Origin: JAFGDI01 sp963662515
Lineage (GTDB): Bacteria > Planctomycetota > Phycisphaerae > Sedimentisphaerales > SM23-30
Length of the DNA: 64,000 nucleotides
Direction: 5' to 3'
NCBI GenBank assembly: GCA_963662515.1
Contig: OY759675.1
Span: forward strand, 3,782,001 to 3,846,000
The notes beneath the pieces are model-generated. The model did no database searches. It had not been told where the DNA came from and worked only from the letters and a program-made list of their open reading frames with translations. Position 1 is the stretch's first letter. Every line of letters begins with the position of its first letter. This document shows positions 44,640 to 52,407 of this stretch, one piece after another. The position numbers and the translations under genes were made by a program.

Positions 44640-46508
44640 ATGTACAAAAAATTAGCCCTTTTTCTTATGGCCCTGCTACCCGCCGCCGTTCAGGCACAAT
44701 GGCAGCCAGCCGACAATCCGATCATGACCAAATGGGGCGAAAACCTCGACCCTGCCGCCGTCTGGCAGGAATACCCACGCCCCCAACTCGTTCGCGATAA
44801 CTGGCTCAACCTCAATGGCCTCTGGAATTATGCCATTACCCCCATTACCTCGCCGGCACCACAGCAATATGAAGGCAAAATACTCGTACCTTTCAGTCTG
44901 GAATCAGCCCTCTCCGGCGTAAAGAAAAACCTTATGCCCGAAGACAAACTCTGGTACCAGAGATCTTTTACCATTCCCGCCAACTGGTCTGGCAAAGATG
45001 TAATTCTGAACTTCGATGCTGTTGACTGGGACACTACTGTCTGGGTCAATAATGTCCTCGTCGGCTCGCATAAAGGATGCTTCGACCGCTTCAGCTTTGA
45101 TATTACCGGATATCTCAATGACTCTGACACACAAGAGCTCATCGTCGCTGTAGCTGACCCTACCTCCTTTGGCCCTCAGGCTCGCGGCAAACAGAAATTC
45201 CCGCCTGAAGGTATATGGTACACTCCCGTCAGTGGTATCTGGCAGACAGTATGGCTTGAAGCCGTTCCCCGCCAAACCTATATTAAGGAACTTAAAATAA
45301 CTCCGGATATCGACCAGAAAACAGTTACCGTTACCCCTATGCTCAAAGCTGCCTTTGCCAAAAACTATCAGGTCAAGATCAGCGTTCTCGATAGCGGTAA
45401 AGAAGTAGCCCAGGCCCAGGTTCGTGGCGACAAACCCGTTACCATCAACATTGACCAGCCCAAACTCTGGTCACCAGACAGCCCCTTCCTCTACGACCTC
45501 AAACTTACTCTCATTGATGCAGATAATAACGATACCGCTATCGAACAGATCGACAGCTATTTCGGCATGCGCAAGATCAGCATGGGCCCCAACAGCAAGG
45601 GCAAGCTCGTTATGCACCTCAATAATAAGCCGCTCTTCCATTATGGCACTCTCGATCAGGGCTGGTGGCCTGATGGACTGCTCACACCTCCTTCTGATGA
45701 AGCTATGCGTTATGATATCGAAATAACCAAACAGATGGGCTTCAATATGATCCGCAAGCACATTAAGGTTGAGCCTGACAGATGGTTCTATTGGTGCGAT
45801 AAGCTCGGTATGCTCGTCTGGCAGGACATGCCCTCTGGTATGCTCCTCATACCTAAGCATGAAGACAGGACTATTGTCCACAACCCGCACCACCCCCAGC
45901 AGATATGGCATAATGACCCGGACCTGCAAAAGAGATCTGAGACTACCGCCCAGTTTGAATGGGAGCTCAGACGCATGATCGACAACCATTACAACTATCC
46001 CTCCATCATAATGTGGGTAGTATTCAACGAAGGCTGGGGCCAGTATGACACCTTCCGCATTACCGATGCCGTTAAAGGACTCGATGGCACCAGACTGGTT
46101 AACTCTGTCAGCGGCTGGACGCTCAGACCTTGCGGCGATGTCCATGACATTCACACTTACGATGTCAAAGTTCAGGAACCAGAATACTTCACTGACCGCG
46201 TCTCAGTCGTCGGCGAATACGGCGGTATCGGATACGCGGTCAAAGACCACCTCTGGACCACTGACAAAGACAGAAACTGGGGCTATCAGCAGTCCGAAGA
46301 CTTCATCAAACTGCTCAATGATTATACCTTCAAATTCGACCAGATCGTTAAAATGAAAGACAACGGCCTGTCAGCCGCTGTCTATACTCAGACCACCGAT
46401 GTCGAAGGCGAGATCAACGGGCTCATGACCTATGACCGTAAAGTCATTAAATTTGACCCCGACAAAATGAAGGCTCTACACGCCCCGGTCTATGAACCGG
46501 CCAAATAA
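44640..46508 (+). CDS. Secreted GH2 glycoside hydrolase, copy A
   Basis: A 622-aa GH2-family enzyme, the group containing beta-galactosidases, beta-glucuronidases and beta-mannosidases. Signal peptide (KKLALFLMALLPAAVQA), sugar-binding jelly roll (about 50-200), Ig-like domain (200-310) and a catalytic TIM barrel. The acid/base glutamate is E464 in FNEGWGQYD and the nucleophile E526 in VVGEYGGIG. The ATG at 44640 is chosen over 44607 because AGGAG lies seven bases upstream and the signal peptide begins there. It is a paralogue of the gene at 48038: same length, same residue numbering, no gaps. Likely periplasmic or extracellular. Substrate unproven. Confidence 0.93.
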   Translation: MYKKLALFLMALLPAAVQAQWQPADNPIMTKWGENLDPAAVWQEYPRPQLVRDNWLNLNGLWNYAITPITSPAPQQYEGKILVPFSLESALSGVKKNLMPEDKLWYQRSFTIPANWSGKDVILNFDAVDWDTTVWVNNVLVGSHKGCFDRFSFDITGYLNDSDTQELIVAVADPTSFGPQARGKQKFPPEGIWYTPVSGIWQTVWLEAVPRQTYIKELKITPDIDQKTVTVTPMLKAAFAKNYQVKISVLDSGKEVAQAQVRGDKPVTINIDQPKLWSPDSPFLYDLKLTLIDADNNDTAIEQIDSYFGMRKISMGPNSKGKLVMHLNNKPLFHYGTLDQGWWPDGLLTPPSDEAMRYDIEITKQMGFNMIRKHIKVEPDRWFYWCDKLGMLVWQDMPSGMLLIPKHEDRTIVHNPHHPQQIWHNDPDLQKRSETTAQFEWELRRMIDNHYNYPSIIMWVVFNEGWGQYDTFRITDAVKGLDGTRLVNSVSGWTLRPCGDVHDIHTYDVKVQEPEYFTDRVSVVGEYGGIGYAVKDHLWTTDKDRNWGYQQSEDFIKLLNDYTFKFDQIVKMKDNGLSAAVYTQTTDVEGEINGLMTYDRKVIKFDPDKMKALHAPVYEPAK

Positions 46509-46534
46509 CCCGGGCCTATAATAACATTCCCCAC

Positions 46535-46573
46535 AAAGTCGCCCCCGGCCACCCCGGCGGGCGACTTTTTTTT
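46535..46573 (+). terminator. Rho-independent terminator after GH2 copy A
   Basis: AAAGTCGCCC (46535-46544) pairs with GGGCGACTTT (46559-46568) around a GC-rich loop, followed by a T run. Confidence 0.93.
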
Positions 46574-46691
46574 CAACTGAAATAAGCTAAGCGTTCGCGA
46601 CTAAAAAGAAAACAATGGTCAGGTCCATACCCAGAACTTTACCTACAGAAATCCTCCCCATTAATCAATTCGACAAAAAAATCGCCTTGCC

Positions 46692-47108
46692 TTATTTGTC
46701 TCCATTACCTTCTTCACAAACAGCCTCTGTTTTTATCTGCTTTCTCTTTTTCATGATAAGCCAGAATAAAGCAGAAATGCTGATTATGCAGCAGGCTTTC
46801 CAAACCAGCAGCCACCACGGCTCCCACCATGCTCCTGTCTGACTTTCAATTACATCTGAAAATCCAAACAAAAATAATACCCAAGACAAAGAAAGCATAT
46901 ACCAGTCTGATTTCTTGTATGAATACAGAACAGCAATCCAAGACATCGCCATCCAGAAGAACGCTTCCACAATGTTAAATTTCTGTTCAAAAAAATACAT
47001 CTCACTTTCGATTCCAAAAATATATTGAATAACAAATATCATAAAATCTAAGTTAGAAATTGTTACTAAAACAATAGTCGTTATTGCGAGTATCTTAAAC
47101 ATAAACAT
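46692..47108 (-). CDS. Small conserved membrane protein of unknown function
   Basis: About 138 aa with four predicted membrane helices (ILAITTIVLVTISNLDFMIF, VEAFFWMAMSWIAVLYSY, WYMLSLSWVLFLFGFSDVIE, LVWKACCIISISALFWLIM) and a basic C-terminal tail. The motif ESQTGAWWEPWWLL resembles small uncharacterised membrane proteins of various bacteria. The ATG at 47108 (GGTGAT just ahead) is preferred over 47177, because the sequence between is repeat-like and overlaps the end of the dead RAYT gene. It lies between two GH2 genes, opposite strand, and may have come in with the rearrangement. Confidence 0.6.
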   Translation of the reverse strand: MFMFKILAITTIVLVTISNLDFMIFVIQYIFGIESEMYFFEQKFNIVEAFFWMAMSWIAVLYSYKKSDWYMLSLSWVLFLFGFSDVIESQTGAWWEPWWLLVWKACCIISISALFWLIMKKRKQIKTEAVCEEGNGDK

Positions 47109-47173
47109 ATCACCAATTAAAGGGAAAAACGGGGACAGCCACCTAATTTCCACATCAGCACTTCCTTTTATTA

Positions 47174-47317
47174 TCATTCATTCCTCGGCCTGCCCACCGG
47201 CAGCGGTCTTAGTCTTTTATTCAACACCTTTTCTATTTTACTCATTAAGCTGTCAGATGCAAGTGGTCTTCCTGTGTGAGTGTTCAGGCGTATCTGCTTG
47301 ATTTGCTCTGGCTCCAA
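47174..47317 (-). pseudogene. Remnant of a REP-associated tyrosine transposase (RAYT), C-terminal fragment
   Basis: Forty-seven codons in one frame read IRLNTHTGRPLASD ... EKVLNKRLRPLPVGRPRNE and a stop. This is the conserved tail of RAYT (IS200-related Y1) transposases: the NTxTGRPL box and GRPRK-like ending. An in-frame TAA precedes it at 47318-47320, and another frame further upstream (DWRAKLLNNW) may be the displaced body of the gene. The catalytic HUH domain is not found, so the gene is dead. Confidence 0.8.
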
Positions 47318-48037
47318 TTATTCAGCAGCTTCGCCCGCCAGTCGATATTAGACTGAACCCGAGGACAGTAACGGCAAAAGCGTAAGGTATTCGCCGCGAT
47401 CATAGCTTGAAGAATTGCGAAGCAGGTTCGGGATTTTGGTGTACCTCAACAGTCGCCACTGGCAAGTCCCGCCCGTGCGGCGTAAGCACCCGCACGGGCG
47501 AATCATTATTACTCACGCCCTTCACTGTAAGAGTACGCCCTTCAGGGAGTGTTGCCCAGAAGAAACATACTGTTTTTCGCATAACCATTATGCCAATATG
47601 CTCAACATAACTAGCAATGCAACAATAAGAATCACAAGCAAGGCTGCAAGTCCCGAACTGGCTTCGGGAATGCTTGTGCTACCTTTGGGCAACAAGCCCT
47701 TCAGGGAGCTAAATACAAGCTCTTACATTACTAAATTCAAGCAGGCTGAAAGCCTGTACTCTTACAGTCTCAACTCAAATACCCCCTCGCCGCTGTCTTC
47801 AGCGGCGATCCCGCCCGCCCGGCGTAAGGGCCCTTGTTACAAGTTGACATTTCATTGCACATTACCATACAAGTTTCACTATCGCAATACAACATTGCAC
47901 TTTACTCTTTTGGCCGGGCCTTTTTGTGGCTGATCGCTACTGGCAGCCGGCTTGATATTCATTGCCAGTCTGGATTAAATGACTATAATTTTCACCAAGG
48001 AATATGTTCGCTTTATTAACCTTTACAGGAGACTCAA
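47318..48037. repeat. Repeat-rich intergenic region between the GH2 paralogues
   Basis: Contains a GC-rich dyad CGCCCGTGCGG/CCGCACGGGCG near 47471-47500, a CCCGAA/TTCGGG dyad near 47655-47672, CAGGCT/AGCCTG near 47740, and CGCCGCTG/CAGCGGCG at 47788-47807 followed by a repeat (47809-47831) that also occurs at 33784-33805 and 47467-47489. No gene is supported. The last 200 bases are plain leader sequence for GH2 copy B. Confidence 0.7.
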
Positions 48038-49906
48038 ATGTACAAAAGATTAGCTCTTTTCTTTCTGGCAATGCTCCCCGCAGCTGTAATGGCCCAATGG
48101 CAGCCGGCCGATAATCCGATCATGACCAAATGGGGCGAAAACCTCGACCCTGCCGCTGTCTGGCAGGAATACCCACGCCCCCAACTCGTTCGCGATAACT
48201 GGCTCAACCTTAACGGCCTCTGGAATTATGCCATAACTCCCATTACCTCGCCGGCACCACAGCAATATCAGGGCAAGATACTCGTGCCCTTCTGCGTTGA
48301 ATCTGCTCTCTCGGGCATAAAGAAACAACTCATGCCGGAAGACAGACTCTGGTATCAGAGATCCTTTACCATTCCCGCCAACTGGACCGGCAATAATGTC
48401 ATACTAAACTTTGATGCCGTTGACTGGGAAACCGCCGTATGGGTCAATAACGCCTTTGTCGGCTCACATAAAGGCGGTTTCGACCGCTTCAGCTTTGACA
48501 TCACCGGCTATCTCAAAGAATCCGGCTCACAAGAGATCAGCGTGGCAGTCTCTGACCCAACCTCATTTGGCCCGCAGGCGCGCGGCAAGCAGCGCTTCCC
48601 CCAGGAAGGCATCTGGTACACGCCCGTCAGCGGTATCTGGCAGACGGTCTGGCTTGAGGCCGTGCCGCAAACTACATATATCAAGGAGCTCAAAATAACG
48701 CCTGATATTGACAGCAGCTCTGTTACTATCTGCCCAATGCTCAAAGAAGCATTCGCCAAAAACTATCAGGTCAAACTCAGCATCTTTGAAGGCGATAAGC
48801 AGGTGGCCCAGGGGCAGGTCAGAGGCGACAGACCAGTTACGATCAATATTGCCGAACCAAAACTCTGGTCACCTGATACCCCCTTCCTCTACGATCTCAG
48901 GCTAACCCTCATCGATGGCGACAATAATAATGCTATCATCGAAGAGGTCGGAAGCTATTTCGGCATGCGTAAGATAAGCCTGGGACCTGACAAGAACGGC
49001 AAGCTGGTTATGCACCTCAATAATCAGCCGCTGTTCCACTATGGCACACTCGATCAGGGCTGGTGGCCCGATGGGCTACATACCCCACCTTCTGATGAAG
49101 CTATGAAATACGATATTGAGATCACTAAAGAGATGGGCTTCAATATGATCCGCAAGCATATCAAGGTAGAACCTGACAGATGGTTCTACTGGTGTGATAA
49201 GCTCGGCATGCTTGTCTGGCAGGACATGCCCTCCGGCATGCTCACTGTTCCCAAAACCGAAGATCGCAACGCCATACACAAACCTCATCAACCACAGCAG
49301 ATCTGGCATCGTGACCTGGATCAGCAAAAACGCTCTGAGTCTGCCGCCCAGTTTGAATGGGAGCTCAGACGCATGATCGATAACCATTACAACCACCCCT
49401 CTATCGTCATGTGGGTTATCTTCAACGAAGGCTGGGGCCAGTATGACACTTTGCGCATTACTGATGCTGTTAAAGGACTCGATGCCACCAGACTCATTAA
49501 CTCTGTCAGCGGCTGGACTCTCCGCCCCTGCGGTGATATACACGACATTCACACCTATGACAAAAAAGTTAAAGAGCCACCATACTTCTCCGACCGCGCT
49601 TCGGTCGTCGGCGAATACGGTGGTATCGGTTATGCCGTTAAAGGACATCTCTGGAACGACAATGAAAAACGAAACTGGGGCTATCAGCAATCTGAAGACT
49701 TCATTAAACTGCTCAACGACTACACCTTCAAATTCGACCAGATAGTCAAGATGAAGGACAATGGCCTGGCAGGTGCTGTCTATACCCAGACCACCGATGT
49801 CGAAGGCGAGATCAACGGGCTCATGACCTATGACCGTAAAGTCATTAAATTCGACCCGGCCAAAATGAACGCTCTACACGCACCCGTTTATGAACCGGCT
49901 AAATAA
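48038..49906 (+). CDS. Secreted GH2 glycoside hydrolase, copy B
   Basis: A 622-aa paralogue of the GH2 enzyme at 44640, with the same architecture and active site (E464 in FNEGWGQYD, E526 in VVGEYGGIG), a signal peptide (LALFFLAMLPAAVMA) and AGGAG six bases before the ATG. Protein identity is high throughout and without gaps. DNA is nearly identical at the 5' end (about the first 220 bases of the mature part) and the last 130 bases, and more diverged between. Differences cluster in the Ig-like domain and loops such as PKTEDRNAIHKPHQ. Substrate divergence after duplication is possible. Confidence 0.93.
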   Translation: MYKRLALFFLAMLPAAVMAQWQPADNPIMTKWGENLDPAAVWQEYPRPQLVRDNWLNLNGLWNYAITPITSPAPQQYQGKILVPFCVESALSGIKKQLMPEDRLWYQRSFTIPANWTGNNVILNFDAVDWETAVWVNNAFVGSHKGGFDRFSFDITGYLKESGSQEISVAVSDPTSFGPQARGKQRFPQEGIWYTPVSGIWQTVWLEAVPQTTYIKELKITPDIDSSSVTICPMLKEAFAKNYQVKLSIFEGDKQVAQGQVRGDRPVTINIAEPKLWSPDTPFLYDLRLTLIDGDNNNAIIEEVGSYFGMRKISLGPDKNGKLVMHLNNQPLFHYGTLDQGWWPDGLHTPPSDEAMKYDIEITKEMGFNMIRKHIKVEPDRWFYWCDKLGMLVWQDMPSGMLTVPKTEDRNAIHKPHQPQQIWHRDLDQQKRSESAAQFEWELRRMIDNHYNHPSIVMWVIFNEGWGQYDTLRITDAVKGLDATRLINSVSGWTLRPCGDIHDIHTYDKKVKEPPYFSDRASVVGEYGGIGYAVKGHLWNDNEKRNWGYQQSEDFIKLLNDYTFKFDQIVKMKDNGLAGAVYTQTTDVEGEINGLMTYDRKVIKFDPAKMNALHAPVYEPAK

Positions 49907-49931
49907 CTAACCGGCTATAATCACAAATCCC

Positions 49932-49969
49932 AAAACAGCCCTCGGATCTTTAACCCGGGGGCTGTTTTT
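49932..49969 (+). terminator. Rho-independent terminator after GH2 copy B
   Basis: AAAACAGCCC (49932-49941) pairs with GGGCTGTTTT (49958-49967), followed by further T. Unlike copy A's terminator in sequence. Confidence 0.9.
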
Positions 49970-50344
49970 ATTTAGTCATTATTAATACAATACCAACAAC
50001 TGTTCTACTGCATTTATCTGGCCTGAACAATTTTTTTCAAAATTTTTCTCTTTCTTATCATTTTCTCTGCTTCACCCGCCTGATGAAAATAATACAAAAA
50101 AATCCAAAACTGCAAATTTACCCCACCAGCGTATTAATCCCCAAACCCGGCATTCTTAACATGAATTTTCTCATTTATTACCCTGAGTTAATAAGTTTGC
50201 AATATAATGCAACTTTAGAAGAGACCTGCTTGTATGTTACGCATTTTTCTTGCATTACTGCATATTTTCAGTTAATATAAAGCAATCTTTGATTCTGGTT
50301 TTATTAATGTTCGATTTGGTTTTATTGTCTAGGAGAAGATTTTT
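49970..50344. other. AT-rich intergenic region upstream of the PEP-CTERM gene
   Basis: About 375 bases, AT-rich. The only feature I can support is the ribosome site AGGAGAAG eight to ten bases before the ATG at 50345. A 65-codon frame here is not convincing. Confidence 0.4.
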
Positions 50345-51091
50345 ATGAAAACTCTACTACTTACTATTTTAGGATTAACCGCCGGATTTGCTTCCGCCGG
50401 CGTCCTCGTACCGGATCTCGATGACTCAACCGCTATCGCTACTTACACAACCGCAAGAGCCGGGGTTATCAATGAAGTGGCCGACAACGGTGCTGGAACT
50501 ATGACACTCGCTGCACGATTTAATATCGATGCCAGCCAGATGACCGGCGGCCCAGTGATCGTTATTGAAAATGGCGGCACCAGTAATGGCTACGGCATTT
50601 ACATTGCTGATGGCAAAGCAATATTTGTTGCCAAAAACAACGATAAATTAGCTGTTGCTGAAAGCCTCAATGACGCTGACTATACCAATAAGGCTATGGC
50701 AGTAACTATAGGCAATGTTGTCGCAGGCTGCGAAAATGTAGTTTATGCGTCTATGGATCTCAACACTAAAAAGATATACACCAGTATCAATTGCACTCAA
50801 AAAACTTTTGACATTACTGGCCTGACCAGCATTTTCAATCAAGATGGTAACAGATCTGTCAGCTTTATGGGGGCAGGCGTATTAAACACCGATGCAGGCA
50901 GCCGCGGATCTCTTGGTGGACTGAGCGAATCTGACATAAACCCAGCCCTTAACTGGCTCAATGCTGTCAACATGGTTCAGACTGAAGGTTACAATAACCA
51001 GCTCGGTCAGGTATTTAGTGTTGCTGTACCAGAACCTGCTACTCTTTCTTTTCTGGCTCTTGGAGCTCTCGCTCTTAAACGCAGAAAATAA
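50345..51091 (+). CDS. PEP-CTERM sorted secreted protein
   Basis: A 248-aa exported protein. It has a signal peptide (KTLLLTILGLTAGFASA), a beta-rich body of about 200 residues that looks like a concanavalin/LamG-type fold, and a canonical C-terminal sorting signal: VPEPATLSFLALGALALKRRK, i.e. Pro-Glu-Pro, a hydrophobic helix and a basic tail. Exosortase/EpsH recognises this signal and anchors or releases the protein into extracellular material. No exosortase is in the window. AGGAGAAG precedes the ATG. The body does not match a domain I can name. Monocistronic. Confidence 0.85.
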   Translation: MKTLLLTILGLTAGFASAGVLVPDLDDSTAIATYTTARAGVINEVADNGAGTMTLAARFNIDASQMTGGPVIVIENGGTSNGYGIYIADGKAIFVAKNNDKLAVAESLNDADYTNKAMAVTIGNVVAGCENVVYASMDLNTKKIYTSINCTQKTFDITGLTSIFNQDGNRSVSFMGAGVLNTDAGSRGSLGGLSESDINPALNWLNAVNMVQTEGYNNQLGQVFSVAVPEPATLSFLALGALALKRRK

Positions 51092-51149
51092 TTTCTATTG
51101 TTACAGATCAAAGATATTTATACCGTTAGGGTAAAACAGTATAAAAATA

Positions 51150-51184
51150 AACCCTTGCATGCCGAGCGTATGCAAGGGTTTTTA
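51150..51184 (+). terminator. Rho-independent terminator after the PEP-CTERM gene
   Basis: A perfect 11-bp stem, AACCCTTGCAT (51150-51160) with ATGCAAGGGTT (51170-51180), then T residues. Confidence 0.93.
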
Positions 51185-51313
51185 TCTTAATAAGAATAAC
51201 GAATGCGTAAGTTTATAATTGATACACAGTAAACTGTTTGCGTTCTTTACCGTTCAAGAACATACAGCTTATAAAACGCTCGTCACTGCGATTTTAGCCT
51301 CGAACAACCATTA

Positions 51314-52327
51314 TCACTTAACCGGCTGCTCAGGCACAATATCACCGCCGGCAGGACCGGGAAACAACACACCCTTATCCAGCGGCTCGCCAAATACCGG
51401 CTCACCTGTCTCTGACCAGCCAAATCTTTTTATATTACAATCTCGCCGCCAGCCGGAGCCCTTCGCTCTGGCCGTATGATATACGATCCAGTCTTCCTTG
51501 CCATCCTGCGACCTGGTAAAACTAGCATGGCCAGGCGAAAAAACCTTGTCCGTCCCCGCAAATACCGGCTTATCCTTCTTCACCCAGCTCTCCGCCTTTA
51601 GCGGATCTGCTCCTATCAGACGCAACTGCCCCAGACAATAACTGTCAGACCAACTGCCACTGGCCGAATATATTATAAACACATCTCCCGCCGGACTGCG
51701 CAATATCTGCGGCCCTTCATTCACCAGCGGATTACCAACCTTCTCCCAGTCATATTCCGGCTTTGATATACACACCCGCTCACCGCTTATCGTCAGCGGG
51801 TCGCTCATCGGAGCTATATACAGATCCTGACGAACATCTTCATCACCCTCCCAACCTGACCAGATAAAATACAAGCCGCCGGCATATTCCATTACCGTTC
51901 CATCTATCGCCCATTTATCACTCTTATCGCTTATCTTACCCTTGAATTCATACTCGCCACAGGCATCATCACTTTTCGCCGCCAATACGAACATGCGATG
52001 ATTCTCATTGCGACCATCATCAGCCGCCACATATATGTACCACCTGCCCTGCACATAATGGAGCTCCGGCGCCCATAAACTCTGCGAATACTCCTTACCT
52101 CGCTCCGGACGCCATACCGTCTTACCCCTGAACTGCAAAGCCTCGATCATATCTGCACTACTGTTAACCTTTATTCGCCCACCGCTGCTGTAACAGTAAT
52201 AATAAACCCCATCATGCAGAACGATCCACGGATCATGGCCCACCGGAGAAACCGGGTTAGACACTTTCTCTGCACCGCTCAACACTGACACAAACAGCAA
52301 CATTAACAGACACAATTCTTTTATCAT
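51314..52327 (-). CDS. Secreted GH43-family glycosidase
   Basis: A 337-aa five-bladed beta-propeller hydrolase of clan GH-F, family GH43 (arabinofuranosidase/xylosidase/arabinanase). It has a signal peptide (ELCLLMLLFVSVLSG). The three acidic residues are in place: D32 in GHDPWIV (base), D142 in WAIDGTV (pKa modulator) and E204 in VNEGPQI (acid). AGGAG precedes the ATG by about ten bases. The gene is convergent with the PEP-CTERM gene and lies just downstream of the carB terminator. Substrate probably an arabinose- or xylose-containing glycan. Confidence 0.92.
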   Translation of the reverse strand: MIKELCLLMLLFVSVLSGAEKVSNPVSPVGHDPWIVLHDGVYYYCYSSGGRIKVNSSADMIEALQFRGKTVWRPERGKEYSQSLWAPELHYVQGRWYIYVAADDGRNENHRMFVLAAKSDDACGEYEFKGKISDKSDKWAIDGTVMEYAGGLYFIWSGWEGDEDVRQDLYIAPMSDPLTISGERVCISKPEYDWEKVGNPLVNEGPQILRSPAGDVFIIYSASGSWSDSYCLGQLRLIGADPLKAESWVKKDKPVFAGTDKVFSPGHASFTRSQDGKEDWIVYHTARAKGSGWRRDCNIKRFGWSETGEPVFGEPLDKGVLFPGPAGGDIVPEQPVK

Positions 52328-52342
52328 CTGCTTATCTCTCCT

Positions 52343-52378
52343 AAAAAAAAAGGCTCCGCTCTGATCGCGAAACCTTTT
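52343..52378 (-). terminator. Rho-independent terminator after carB (minus strand)
   Basis: On the minus strand, AAAAGGTTTCGC pairs with GCGGAGCCTTTT (with G-U pairs) around a seven-base loop, followed by a run of T (the A tract 52343-52351 on the plus strand). It lies 30 bases after carB and just ahead of the GH43 gene. Confidence 0.88.
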
Positions 52379-52407
52379 CTCATATTAACATGTAATTACA
52401 AACATAA

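Noticed and set aside
45471..46154. 227-codon antisense frame in GH2 copy A, with a similar one (204 codons) in copy B at 49076-49690
   Set aside because: Both mirror the strongly supported GH2 frame; their likeness follows from the duplicated sense genes, not from independent selection.
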